Assembly (NCBI GenBank): GCA_030272155.1
Contig: CP126204.1
Span: 2,099,501-2,163,500, forward strand
Reading direction: 5' to 3'
DNA: 64,000 bases
Source of the DNA: Tetradesmus obliquus
Taxonomy: Eukaryota; Chlorophyta; Chlorophyceae; Sphaeropleales; Scenedesmaceae
In this document: in pieces, positions 38,818 through 55,792 of the stretch
Layout of the letters: every line of letters begins with the position of its first letter
Numbering within the stretch: the first letter of the stretch is position 1
Translations under genes and position numbers: made by a program
The notes under the pieces: model-generated
What the model was told of the DNA's origin: nothing
Seen by the model: the letters and a program-made list of their open reading frames with translations, nothing else
The model's database searches: none

Positions 38818-39457
38818 CTGAGCAGGCGAGAGCAGCGGCAAGTGCAGGCAATGAGCCCAGGCCTTCCGGCAGCTAAGACGGGCCTGGTGATGTATCAAGT
38901 GATGAGTTATCTCACGGTGGCCGGGAATTGGGTTGCCTGCTGCTGGACATCTGCCCTCAGCAGTGATCCTCATCAGTCAGCAGAACATGCATGGCATGCA
39001 GTGCCAGGCTCGGCCTTCGTTGCACGTCATGACAGCCTGCAAGTCAGTTCATATAACATTAGATGGTAAATTAAAGCATAATATGACGACATCGTGTCAA
39101 TTCATACACTGTATTTTAGTGGCTGTTGTACCGTGTTACTGGGGCTAGTCAGTGAGTTCAAATTGGCACTCGTTAGTGCGGAGAAAGGTGTCGAGAGCAA
39201 CTGGTCCGCATCACTATCTGAATCCGTTTTTCCATCTATCAGTCGAAAGCAACGTCATACTGTGCATCAGGTGTTTGGTTGATTGACCCACACTCTGCCC
39301 GCTGTTGCTGTTGCAACGCTCAACCTGGTGTTCATAGCATCAACCATGTTATATGGTGCTTAAGCCGATTGGTTCACACCTGATATGAACAGTGGATGGC
39401 AGCTAGTGCTGCAGCAGTAGCAGAAGGCAGTCCAGCTGCAGCTGGAGGGAAGCAGCC
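38818..39457. promoter_or_regulatory. Divergent region between TTLL9 and katanin p60
   Basis: 640 bases between the first recognised TTLL9 exon and the katanin start. It contains the missing TTLL9 first exon(s), both 5'UTRs and presumably a bidirectional promoter. The AT-richest part is about 39040-39130 (ATATAACATTAGATGGTAAA). No unambiguous TATA box or X-box was found by eye. Confidence 0.55.
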
Positions 39458-45194
<5,737 letters not shown>

Positions 45195-45236
45195 GACCTG
45201 CAGCGCTCCCTGCAAGCTGCTGCTGCTGCTGCGGGT

Positions 45237-45378
45237 GCCATAAAGCTTGGCAGCTAGGGGCGGCAGCTGCTACCTGGCGTTACGGGCGGCTTGCTGCTGC
45301 TGCGGCGGCGGCGGCGGCATAAAGCTTCGCAGCAAAGGGCGGCAGCAGCAGCTGCTACCTGGCGTTACAAGCGGCTTG
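45237..45378 (+). repeat. 78-bp tandem duplication in the katanin 3'UTR
   Basis: CATAAAGCTT...GCTACCTGGCGTTAC...GCGGCTTGC occurs at about 45240-45297 and 45317-45375, separated by GCTGCGGCGG repeats. Confidence 0.85.
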
Positions 45379-46165
45379 CCAGCAGCTGGCAGGAGGCAGC
45401 GCGTGCGGCTTGCACAGCTTCTTTTGGGCGCAGTCGCTGCAGCAACTGCCGTCTACAGCGCGCCGGTAGCCGCTGCTAGCAGCAAGTCACCCTGCAGCCA
45501 GGTTACGTACAACACGATATCCGTCGCTGCCGGTGGCACTTACCTGACCTGCTGTGGCAGCAGCAGCAGCAATCAGGTGGCTGAGCAAGGTTGCAGTACG
45601 CCACTGCCGTGCACCATTATTGTGTGTCCAGTGGCTGGCACAACATAGCTGCACATGTGCATGAACGTGTGGACCTGCAGTTCACGCCTTATGGGCTGTG
45701 CATGTTGCTGGTCATGCATCAGCAACTGGCATGCAGCCATTGAATTGTGCTGGCTGCACATTGATTTTGTTTGCAGCTGCAACTTGGCGGTGGCTTTGCA
45801 CACCCAGTGCCCGATATCGATGCAGGGCCTTTGTTATCTGCAGCTGTTATGCGCTAGCTAGTGCTGACAGGTTACTAGCGGCTGGGTGCAGCAGCTGCGC
45901 AGCCACGCGATTCTCCGAAGGCCAACTGTAGCAGCAGCAGCTGGAGTGCACAAGCAAGTTGCGCAATGTGTGGCAAGTGGCTCTATGCTTGCCAGGTATA
46001 TGGTACTGCAGCGCTTGAGTTGTGCAGGTCCCGGGTCCGGACCGGGTCTCCTTTGCAGCATTTGCAAATGGTTGCTGGTGGTTGTGATAACCAGCATGGT
46101 AGCCCACCGGGTGCTGGTACAGACAAACACCTTCAGCTGCAGTATGGACAGTTGCAGGTCACACA

Positions 46166-46170
46166 TTACA
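46166..46170 (-). terminator. Candidate TGTAA signal of the SET-domain gene
   Basis: On the minus strand TGTAA lies 414 bases after the stop at 46584. Confidence 0.4.
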
Positions 46171-46324
46171 AGCACAATGCAGCATAATGCGTACTGACAA
46201 GGCTAGAAGGGCAGCTGCAGCTTGGCAGCCACGCGCTGCAGCTGTGCAGCGATGTGCCAGCTGGATGTGATGTGTGTGTGCAACGAAGGTCTTGATTTCG
46301 CTCTGTTTGTGAGTTGTTGACCTT

Positions 46325-46329
46325 TGTAA
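46325..46329 (+). terminator. Candidate TGTAA signal of katanin
   Basis: First clear TGTAA on the plus strand after the katanin stop, giving a long 3'UTR of about 1.1 kb. If both this and the minus-strand signal at 46166-46170 are used, the two convergent transcripts overlap. Confidence 0.4.
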
Positions 46330-46583
46330 TTTGCGGTTGCATCGGTTCGGGCAGGCCAGACGCAGGCATTCGACTGCAACGTTGCCAGAGCAGTGCTCTG
46401 CAGGCGCTAGGCAAGGCAATGCTTAAACAAGCAACTGCTAGGTGCAGACAACACCAGTATCACGCCATCCCAATCGGGCACATGATTAGCAGACCGCTAG
46501 GCTGCTTACACGCACCAAATCCAGTCCCTCTTTCAACGACATCATCCAAGCCTGCGCAGGCTCGGACGCTGCCAGCGCAAAGC

Positions 46584-48989
46584 TCACAGCTCATCATGCG
46601 CTGTCCGCTGTCGCACCTGCGCAGCGGCGCTGGCAGTGCTCCTATCGTTTCCTCCTGTATGCAGCTCCAGCAACGCGTCATGTAGCCGGGCTAACTCATT
46701 TGTGATCGCTTGCTGCCGCAGGCGTCGCCATTGCAGCAGCTGCTGCAAGATGACCCCACTGCTGTCTTGCAGGGCTCTTGGCCAGCTGCCTGCCTTCGCA
46801 TCACCTCGCTGCAGCTGCTGCAGCCGCCGCTGCAGCCGCTGCTGCTCAGCCTGCAGTGCAGCCCTAGTCCTAAAGAAGTGTGGTGGCCGTGTCTCAGCTC
46901 GATAGCCTACCCCTGCTAGCGCCTCCATGCTTGCATCATGCCTGTCCACAACAAAAAGGAGCTCCGCTGCTTGCTGCTCATCCAGGTTGAAGCCATAATG
47001 CAAGAAGGCCTCATCATTGCGGAGGTAGCCGTAGCCGTTGCAGACCTCATTGCCTGCTGCTATGGCTGCGCCTGCTCTGATTATGAAGCAGGTTTCAGAA
47101 GGGTTGTTGGGGCAGGGCTTGTCTGAGTGGACTGTTGGGCAGCCGTTGACGTGGTTAGTCATGTCAACCTGCACAGGCAGGCGTATGAACAAGCACTTCA
47201 ACACAATCAACTTTAGTTCACTCAATTGTATAACACTGCAAAACAGGCATGCTCAAAAGGGCTGCTGAAGTGTGATGGAGGCGATGCAGTTTTGCATCCT
47301 CCTTCTGAAGATGCGTGCCAAACTTGGTCAACCAGCGTGCACATTCATGCACAGCTGTCCACGGCTGCCGCACCTGCCACATACCACCTCTTGGCAGCAA
47401 TGACACCCATGTCAGAGCTACTGCAGTACACGCCAACCAGGCAACAGCTGGTAGCACTAGTGACATTCTACGTTGCAGCAAGCACCAACTATTGCCCCGG
47501 CAAATGGCTTATCCTGTTCTCACCAGAGGCACCAGTGAGAAATGTGTTTCATTGTAGTTGAAAGTGCGGGATGCTGTCAGCCACAGCGTATAGCGCAGCA
47601 GCTCTAGAGAGGCCCCAAGTGGCTGCAGCCGCTGCTGATGCCGCCGCCAGTACTGCAGCAGTGCTGCGCGCTGGTTCAAGATGAAGCTCTCGGCAACCTT
47701 GGACTGAAGCAGCTTCCAGTAGCTTCTGGGCAGGTGATACCTGCAGCGCCACAAAACACGTAGATGCAGCGGGTTAAAAAGTGCAGTACGCAAAGGTGCT
47801 GCAGATGACACCGCCGGGAACTGTTTGTGTCAGTTGCGGACGCATACGGCGTCCAGCGGCAGACGCTCGCCATGTGGAACAGCTGCACATGTGTAGCTGC
47901 GCGGCAGGTGGCACCTGCAGGGCCACAGGTAAAGGGGCTGAGATGGAGCAAACAGAGGACGGAGGAGTGCTGCAGGCGACACCATTGCAAGCTGCCTGGT
48001 CACATGTACACACATTTGATGTTCAGCCGCACACACCATAGGCTGCACAGCACGTGTGTCACTGACACGTGAAACTGGTTGCTGCTAGCATGATGAGAGA
48101 GGGAAGTTACATGTGGGTCTTGGCACCATCTTGGATGGCACCCAAACTATAAGAAATTTGTGTCTCGTAAGTTCTGCAGGTATGAGCCACAACAGGGTGG
48201 ACACATGGTCTGAGACCAGACAAAAGAGAGTGAACACCACAGAACATGATGCACACTCTTGCACGCCAAATCTCTCATGTTCAATCCAACGTGTAACTGC
48301 AGTGCTCAACGGCACCCCACCTCAGCTTTCTCCAAGTGCCAACTACACCAACAGATAGCATGTATGCGGCCCTACCCATGAGGTGCTGCAAGTACACTGC
48401 TGCCAGGCCTGCTGCAACGCTGCTGCTGCTGCTGCTGCCAGCGCTCCCACTGCTGCTGCATGTGGTGCTGCATGTCATGCTTCCTCCTAATAACTCACGT
48501 ATCCGGAGACATCTGACTCTCCTCTAGTGTTGGCAGCACATCCAGGTGTGCAACATGTGCAGGGTCCCGCTGCAGCAGAGCCAGCATCAGCGCCTCTCCT
48601 TGCTCACAAAAGTCATCATTGCTGCTGTACGGCAGCTTCAATATGACATGATGCGGCACAGCCACCAGCAGGTCACCCTTAGAGAGGTTTGCTGCAGCAA
48701 AGACACCCCGCAGGCCTGCTGCGGAGCGGCCAAGGCGTATTGACTCAAAGCTGGCTCCTTCTTGTGACAGCCATGACAGGAACTGCTGCTCCCGCTCAGC
48801 GGCGTGCTGCTGGTCCGTAGCTGCATCAGTTCGTGGTTGTCCTGTGGCTGCTTCTTTGAAAGTTGTATTGCTGCCTGAATGATGGCCAGCCTGGAGCAGG
48901 CAGCAGCAAGAAGAGCAGAAGCAACAGCAGAGTCGAAGCAGCAGGGCAGCTTTGTTCAGCCTGTGAGATGCAAATGGCAGTGATTTCAT
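46584..48989 (-). CDS. SET-domain protein lysine methyltransferase (SETD3/Rubisco-LSMT type)
   Basis: Three exons on the minus strand: 48989-48499, 47740-47524 and 47168-46584, giving 430 residues. The N-terminus is hydrophobic and Cys/Leu-rich (KAALLLRLCCCFCSSCCCLL) and may be a targeting or anchor sequence. GLRGVFAAANLSKGDLLVAV is the start of the SET domain, with the usual G-hG-hhA pattern. The split SET insert follows (HLPRSYWKLLQSKVAESFIL), and the catalytic core is FSLVPL|VDMTNHVNG (NHV motif) with CNGYGYLRNDEAFLHYGF. This order is typical of SETD3/SETD6/LSMT enzymes, which methylate non-histone lysines or histidine. After YGF comes a helical Gln/Arg/Leu-rich C-terminus in place of a clear Rubisco-substrate-binding domain. 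The junction at 47524/47168 was chosen because it restores the unbroken VPL-VDMTNH core. Substrate cannot be predicted. Confidence 0.87.
47730..47940 (-). repeat. Partial copies of the acceptor of SET-gene exon 2
   Basis: The acceptor region CGCTGCAG|GTATCACCTGC (47750-47730) recurs in altered form near 47930-47905 as CCCTGCAG|GTGCCACCTGC, and more weakly near 47995-47975. These are short exon-edge copies like those in the neighbouring genes. Confidence 0.6.
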
Positions 48990-51236
48990 GCTGCTGTTAC
49001 AGGTTTATTGCTCACCAATGAAGGGCCTGGTGCAGCTCCAGCTTGTTTAAGGGTGCTGATAACCAGGCATATAAGAACGAACGCTGCCATCATGCTGCGA
49101 CTGTGCTGATGTCGTCTCGCTCCTGTTTATTCCAATTTTGTTTATGGTTCTTTCTGCGGGGTAGCTCCGTGGAGCTGCATGCTCGTACGTCTGGCTGGCT
49201 GCTCGTTCCGTTCCGTTGCTTGGAACAGCAGTGAGTGACAACCAGTCACTTGTAGGTCACCAAAACATAGATCAAATGTTTTTGTGATCAACATAAAAAC
49301 TAAAGGCACAACGGGCTGCGTATGCTTGGTGTCACCCGACTGCTGCCATTTGGTCAGCAGCCACCACCAACAGGCCTGGGTCACCAGCATGTAACCAGCA
49401 GCATTGAGGGACTGTCCGCCTGGGACTGCTGTTTGCAGTAACAATCCCAAACCAGTGGCCTCAAATGCAATATGCAAAGACTTCTGTTGTTATGGTCCAT
49501 TGCATGTTTTGTAGCATTCGCTGTAAAATAACTCCCAAGCAACAACAATGTGTTTGTGAGACAGCATCGTAACTATCACCTCAACATGTACATGTACAAG
49601 ATAGGCAGCCTCTGTTGTTGGTCCAGGGTATCCACATATCATGCTGCTGCCGTGATGGGTGATTTGGTGGGTGATTTGATGTTGATGATGCAGCTGCCGT
49701 GCTGCCAGCCTGGTTTAAGCAAGCCGGTTTGCATGGCTTAGCACTGCGCCCGAGGTGCAGGTGCTGCTGTGTTTACTGCTGCCGACAGCGACACCTTCTA
49801 TGTTCAGTTTCGGACATATTCAGGTGTGGTTGTGTTATTCATAGCGTGATCACGTACCGTACTGATTAGATTTTTTCAAGTAGTAGAGGGGTTACCAATA
49901 CCAATCACCAATTACCAAAATTAGGGCCACAGGCCCACCCACTAAGGAGCCAGACAAGGCTCATGGGGTCCAATATCATCGAGAAAGGAAGTCTGATATC
50001 CAATAGAATCTGGGAGAAATCCAGAGCAAACAGCACACACTGTGCTAAGCGGCATCCACTGCAACCATCATCAGCACCAGCACTGAGCCAAGCGGCATCC
50101 TGTACCAACAGCAGAGTCCTAGGGGGGCAACAGGCCCACTCACAATCAAAGCCAAAAGAGGCTCATCTGGTCCAGCAAATCAGTGACACATAATCAACCT
50201 CAGCAGGCCGAAATAAAGCAGAATCTGACGCAAATCAAGCGCAAACAGAACACACTGTGCCAAGCGGCATCCACTGCAACCATCATCAGCACTGGTGTAC
50301 TCACGCGGCATACGCAACCACTAACACCTGAAAGGATTGAAACCTGCAGACAGCATAATCATGAGTGCACAGCCGTGACTCGTTCTTGTTGCATAGGACA
50401 GCCACAGCAGGATTACAATGGACATGTCTGTACAGCCCACCAACACACATGCCAGTGCCAGACACTGCAGCAGTGCAACACAATCCACGACCAATGGCTG
50501 CTTAACTCTGATCGAGGCACCACAACATGCGCGGCATGTATGTCTGTACATACCACAAACTCTCACCATGCAGCGATAGATGGAAAGAAAGGCCAGATAC
50601 GTGCTGCAGCAACAGGCTGCAGCTGCTGCCTGCAGCTAGGTGCTGGTGCCCCAGTTACTGCAAACCAGTCTTCTCAATGTAACCCTCAGCAACAGTTGCC
50701 AGCCAGGTGACTGGGCAACTGTGCTGCAATCTGTTCACTGCCAGGTAGCAGCAGTGACCGCGCTGCTTCTTTGACCAGTCACTGGCACCCAGCGCAAGGT
50801 CACCTTGCCACTAGCCAGTGGCCAGACATGGTGCACCATGTTGGTGGCCCAATACACACAGCTTTCACAGCATGGGAACACAATCAGGCACCTATTTATT
50901 AATCAGGCACCACCACAGGAATGCAGCCACATCAAGGAAACCAGACAGCCATCAGCATATTCAAGCTAGTAGCAGTGCAATTGTTTGATCACAGAAGCTC
51001 AGGTGTCGCTTGCAGCCTAATCCACTGCGCGCGCCGGCAACTGCCGGCAGCAGCAGCAGCTGACCGGCGAGAACGCAAAACAACACCATCCAGCGCTGTA
51101 CAGCTGTGCATCAGACACTGGCATGCAAAACACTACGACCTCCAACGGCCATGCTGGCAGGAGCACGCATATGTTTCAGAAGGATGTCCAGAGTAGCAGC
51201 GGCGTGGCGTTTGCGACTCTTTTAAGATAACTTCAT
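48990..51236. other. Gene-free region with a diverged direct repeat
   Basis: No gene found on either strand. It holds the 5' region of the SET gene (left) and the 3' region of the small secreted-protein gene (right). The only structure is a diverged direct repeat at 49931-50300. Confidence 0.55.
49931..50300 (+). repeat. Diverged tandem direct repeat, period about 200-215 bp
   Basis: Unit 1 starts with AGGCCCACCCACTAAGGAGC at 49931 and unit 2 with AGGCCCACTCACAATCAAAG at 50132. Both continue through GGCTCAT..GGTCCA, then AGAATCTG, AGCAAACAG/CGCAAACAG, and GCGGCATCCACTGCAACCAT followed by CATCAGCAC. Confidence 0.85.
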
Positions 51237-53150
51237 TCACAGGTATGAGACCAGCCTCTTCTTGGTGGTCACTGGCAGGGCCTTGTAAGAGGGCTGGTTC
51301 TTCTCCCACACCTGGCAGCAGCAGCAGCAGCAGCAGCAGTTGAGGCCAGGCTTGGTCAGTAACATGGTAAAAACAACTAGGTGCGACGCTTGCAGGCTGC
51401 CATATGAAGGTGTCAGACTCAGGCATGCTGTGCTTGCCACTGTCTGCGCCCAGGCACTGGATGGAACTCTGCAGCAGGACGGCTGGCAGCTGATACAATG
51501 TGGTTGCTATGATAGCAGCAAAGCCGTTACTGCAAAGCAACGAAGCAGCTGCTCACAATGTCGCTGGTATGTACATGTCTCTGGTGAGTGCTAGGCATTC
51601 CTGGGCAACAGGTACGTTGATGCTGCCAGCATAGGTCAATACAAACAGAAGTTGTGTTCACAGCATCCCACCTTAAAGCTCTTGTAGATGTCAACAGAGG
51701 CCCCTGCAGCAAAACAAGCAGATGGATGGCAGGCACGCCATACATGTGAGCGTCGAGTTCAAGCTTCCAAGTGCATTGCGGTGTCACAGCAGCTGAGCAG
51801 GCACTAGGGCAGTGGCTGGCATAAAGCGCGGACAGTGTTAACAAACGTTTTGGTGGAATGCAAAACTGATCAAGTGTTTAAGGCTCAGCAAGCAGTACAC
51901 CGTGCTTGTCACGCTGGCAACAATTGCCTCATTTATTCTTGCTGATTTGCCAATACAGTCAAACCACATGTGTTGTTGAGAGTCTTCCCGTCTGGTGTCA
52001 AACCCAACTGGTCAAACCCGACAGGTCAAACCCAACTGGTCAAACCCAACTGGTCAAACTCGACTGGTCAAAAAGGTTGGTCAAACCAAACAGGTCACTC
52101 ACAGTCGGTGTAGCCGCCGATGTCTCCCCAGGTGTCGTCCTTGGAGCCAAACAGCAGGCCATCATTCTGCTGGCCAATCCTGCAGGCAGCAGCAGCAGCA
52201 GCAGATGTTAGCTGGCACCATAGCCCCATTTTGAACAGGTCACAACAGACGAATTGCTGCACCATGAAATCAGGCAGGTTCCAAAGCCTGGTCAAGATCT
52301 GCTGCATGTTTGTGGCACTTATGATGATGATTGAGATCATCCTTCGAAGGTGGCTTGCATTGGTGCTTTTCTGCACATGATGAAGTGCTCAACGGACACA
52401 AAAGATGACTCTCACCAGAAGCCATTGACACTGTTGGAGTTGACCTTGTTCCAGCTGCGACACGGTTGATCACAAATGCAGCAGCAGCAGCAGCAGCAGA
52501 TGACAGGCAGTCAGTGCAAGTGACGGTTTGTAGCAGCAATCATGGCAGCATGTGCACAGCCTGCCCTTACACACATAGCTGAACCACCTAATCATGTAGG
52601 AAAAAGATCCAGGCAAAGCAGAAAGAGTACCTGATCATTCATGAATCCAGGGATGATTACCTGTTGTAGAGGGCAATGCGGATGGCCTTTGCACCAGCAG
52701 CACCACCCACACCGTTGCCCAGGCCCCAAACGAAGACCTGACGGACGGCCAGGGCATCTGGAAACAGCAGAAAATACAATTTGTTGATAAATATTGACGT
52801 TGTTGCAGGCTGGTATCGGAGTACCGTCGATAGCTGCTGGTGAAACTACTGTGTCACGCTTTGACAGGCTGAGGTGCATGTGGCGCAGTGATCAGCTGAA
52901 TGCGTAGACCAAACAATTTTGACATTGAACGATCATTGCGAGCAAAAGCAGCTGGAAAGAGCTGCCGCGTGCGGTGTCACCGGTGGATACGAGCAGTCAC
53001 CCGCCGCACACATACCGCTGCTTCCCTGCCAGCTTAATCGATCAGAATTGCGGACATATTATAATAAAGTAAATTGACAAATGGCTTACCTGAAGACACG
53101 GCGAAGGCCAGCATGGCCACAAGGGCTAGTGCGACTGCTGCGCGAGCCAT
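51237..53150 (-). CDS. Small secreted protein of unknown family
   Basis: Six exons on the minus strand, all phase-consistent: 53150-53090, 52757-52661, 52454-52416, 52179-52103, 51703-51672 and 51311-51237, giving 126 residues. The N-terminus MARAAVALALVAMLAFAVSS is a clear signal peptide. The mature part has RQVFVWGLGNGVGGAAGAK, IRIALYNRSWNKVNSNSVNG, FWIGQQNDGLLFGSKDD, TWGDIGGYTDWASVDIYKSF and a basic end KKRLVSYL. It is rich in Trp, Asn and Gly and contains one NRS glycosylation site but no Cys in the mature part. The very short exons (32 and 39 bases) are supported only by phase and splice consensus. I do not recognise the family. It is head-to-head with the hydrolase-like gene, 375 bases apart. 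Confidence 0.72.
51995..52098. repeat. GGTCAAACCCAACT minisatellite in intron
   Basis: About eight degenerate copies of a 10-14-bp unit (GGTCAAACCCGACA, GGTCAAACCCAACT, GGTCAAACTCGACT and shorter forms) lie in the intron just after the donor of exon 4 of the minus-strand secreted-protein gene. Confidence 0.9.
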
Positions 53151-53525
53151 TTTGCTGCTTGGGGGCGAAATGAAAGCTCTGCAGGTGGCCGGTGCGATCA
53201 AATGGGGTTTGCTGTACCACTTCGAAAGATCCGGGGCATTTATGAGTGCCGCGCTCCGCTTGCAGCAATGGATCTTGTCCGTACCCGTTCCAGGCGTGAC
53301 AAGTCAAAAGCGTTCCAGGTCAGAACGTGCTGCTACAAGGTTAGCCACGCCGGAATAGTAAACAACACGTTAATGATCACCGTAATTTTTACAATGTTAA
53401 TTTGCAGAAGCATTCACACGAACACCAGGTGTTACTACGTTCAACGGGTGCACCAGCAGTCTGCATGCAGAGCACAACCTGAAAGCATTAAGTTCAGCAT
53501 TTGAAAAAATCTGATAATCATCGAC
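53151..53525. promoter_or_regulatory. Divergent promoter region, secreted protein / hydrolase-like gene
   Basis: 375 bases between opposite start codons. A CATAAATGC motif on the minus strand near 53240 is a possible TATA-like element for the secreted-protein gene, about 90 bases upstream of its ATG. Confidence 0.45.
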
Positions 53526-55532
53526 ATGTTGCCGGCACCATACTTGTCACTCCTGCTCGGCCTGCTGCTGCGGGCAGCAGCAGCTGCTAGTGACACTGCT
53601 GCTGGAGCTGCTGCAGCAGCACAATCACCACCCTACACAGTAGAGAAAGTCCATATACCAGCAGGATATGCTGATTGCATTCCTTCTTTCCTTTACATAC
53701 CAAGCACGCCCATAACGCAGCCGCCAGGCCTTGTAGTGATGGTGCCTGCACTGGGCCAGAGTGCCCTGCAACAGGGCCTTCACAGTTATGCGCATGCATA
53801 CGCTGCCAACGGCCTAGCGGTGCTTGTACTGTCAGCACCTGGGTCACTCACTACATCCTCAACAGACGCCAAAGTCCGACGCTTCCTGCTGCACTGCGGC
53901 AATGAGCAGCAGCAGCAGCAGCAGCAGCAAGCGGGCATCCCAGCCAGCTTGTTGGGTGGTAAATTCAGGGCTGCAGTGAGCAGCCACGTGCAGCAGCTAG
54001 CCCAGCAGGGCAGGGTTGATGCAGGCAGGGTGGCCTACTGGGGGGCAGAGTGGGGCGCAGTTGCTGCTGTGCAGGCAGCAATGGAGCAGCCACCGGGGGC
54101 GGTGCAGGCTCTGATTGTGCAGGTAAGAGTTGTGCTACAGCTCCTAGCACTACCGTTGCTGGACCATGGCACTCTAAGGATGCTGCAGAGCAGCATTGCG
54201 TCCTGCATGGAGGTCTCAGAAGATGAGTTGTCGATAGCACTCTGCGGCTTGTCGACTTCTGCATGCATGTTGCAATGCCAGCTTTGGTAAGCAAGCTGCT
54301 TGCCGTGCCACCTGTTCCTGCACTTTTCCTGCAGACGCCGTGGCTGACAGGCACCAGGAAATGGGGCTGGCAGCGCCTCTCATCACAAGGCTGGATACAA
54401 GCACTCCAATCCCTGGGACTCGCATTGCTTGATAGCCTTGCAGCGCTGCTGCGCCTTCCCGCAAAGCTGCGAGTTACAATGCCACTGGCAGGCCTGCCAG
54501 GCTCGTCAGCGTTGCTGCAGCTGCAGCAGCATGAGCTGGATGCACATCATGCTGCGCTGTCATCAAGTGAGGCGCCGGTGAGTTGCGTTGCTGCTGGTAA
54601 ACTGTGTGGGGGTGAGTTGTTTGCCCTGCTTGCTGGCCATGTTAGCTGCAGCAGCATGAGCTGGATGCACATCATACTGCGCTGTCATCAAGTGATGGCC
54701 GAGTGAGTTGCATTGCTGCTGGTAAACTGTGTGGGGGTAAGTTGTTTGCCCTGCTTGTGGCCATGTCAGCTGCAGCAGCATGAGCTGGATGCTCATCATA
54801 CTGCGCTGTCATCGAGTGATGGCCGAGTGAGTTGTGGACACGCAGGATATGCTCGCTCCAGCAGATAGAGCTCAGCCAGTAGTGCAACCAGGCTGCAATA
54901 TACTCGCGCGCTGCTTGTCCTAGCAAGCGTTCTATGCCAGCACAAGAGCCAGCACACTGTGATGTTGTTCACGGTGGTCACATGTTGCTTGTGTTGTTGT
55001 TGATTGTGTTGCTGGTTTATGGGCTGGCAGCTTTGTGACTCTCTGCAGTGTGGAGTGCCTCGTGCTTGTTGACTGTGATGTGGCTCAACCGCACAACCTG
55101 CTGACAGTCGTGTTCATCACATGTGCTGCTCAATGATTGCAGGTGGACGGCCACAACATTGGTGCAGCTGTCCTGCTGGAGCTGCTGCTCTGGGGCAACC
55201 CTATTTCAAATTTGCTGCCCAAGCTTCAGATACCTGTGGGCTATTATGCTGCAGCAGCTGACTCAGACACCCCAGTAGAGACGTATGTGGCTAACTCTAA
55301 GAAGGCAAAGTATGTGGGTTTTCATGTGGCAAGTGGCAGCAGGTATGGGCTGCTGGCCGGCAGCAGCAAAAGCTCGGCAGCAGAGCCACATGAAAGTTTG
55401 AATGAAGTGGTACTTGATCAGACGATGCTGCTGGTGGCTTTGCTGAGTGATGTTGACCTGGGGGTAGTGCCGGATGGCAGCAGCAAAGCAGCACAAGCTG
55501 AGTCGACAACTGGCCATCATACAGATGAAATG

Positions 55533-55570
<38 letters not shown>

Positions 55571-55709
55571 ACAGCAGCAGCAGGAGAGTGAAGGGGAAGG
55601 TGATGCAGGTGCTGCAGGCCGGCTGTTTCCTTTCCAGCAACCAGGAAGTATGTGCAGCCTGGGCCAGAGTTGTGAGGCGGCTAGGCCGTCCTCTTCCTTC
55701 GAGTTATGA
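53526..55709 (+). CDS. Secreted alpha/beta-hydrolase-like protein, possibly inactive
   Basis: Three exons: 53526-54122, 54335-54577 and 55143-55709, giving 468 residues. Residues 1-21 are a signal peptide (MLPAPYLSLLLGLLLRAAAA). PGLVVMVPALGQSALQQGLH, then AYAANGLAVLVLSAPG, resembles the early beta-strands and oxyanion region of chlorophyllase/dienelactone-type hydrolases. GRVAYWGAEWGAVAAVQAAM occupies the nucleophile elbow, but the expected Ser in G-x-S-x-G reads Glu (GAEWG). A later part, DTPVETYVANSKKAKYVGFH, could carry the acid residue. The C-terminal third has a long Gln run coded by CAG (55531-55581). The family call is moderate. Copies of the end of exon 2 lie in intron 2. Confidence 0.6.
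54519..54835 (+). repeat. Two downstream copies of the end of exon 2 of the hydrolase-like gene
   Basis: AGCTGCAGCAGCATGAGCTGG plus the following exon end, donor GTGAGTTG and intron start occur at 54519, 54644 and 54768, a period of 124-125 bases. In the copies GAGGCGCCG is replaced by GATGGCCGA; the flanking intron words GTAAACTGTGTGGGGGT are shared. Confidence 0.9.
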
Positions 55710-55748
55710 GGGGTTGCAGCTCTTACGTTTGCATTGCTGGCGTGCCCA

Positions 55749-55792
55749 TGTAACTTACTGCTTGGGCTGGGTTGGTTTGTGGTTTCTGTAAC
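55749..55792 (+). terminator. Two TGTAA signals of the hydrolase-like gene
   Basis: TGTAA at 55749-55753 and again at 55788-55792, 40 and 79 bases after the stop. Confidence 0.5.

Noticed and set aside
47218-47481. Open frame between SET-gene exons 2 and 3 that could have been an exon
   Set aside because: It needs a different phase, and direct joining of 47524 to 47168 restores the uninterrupted VPL-VDMTNHVNG core of the SET domain.
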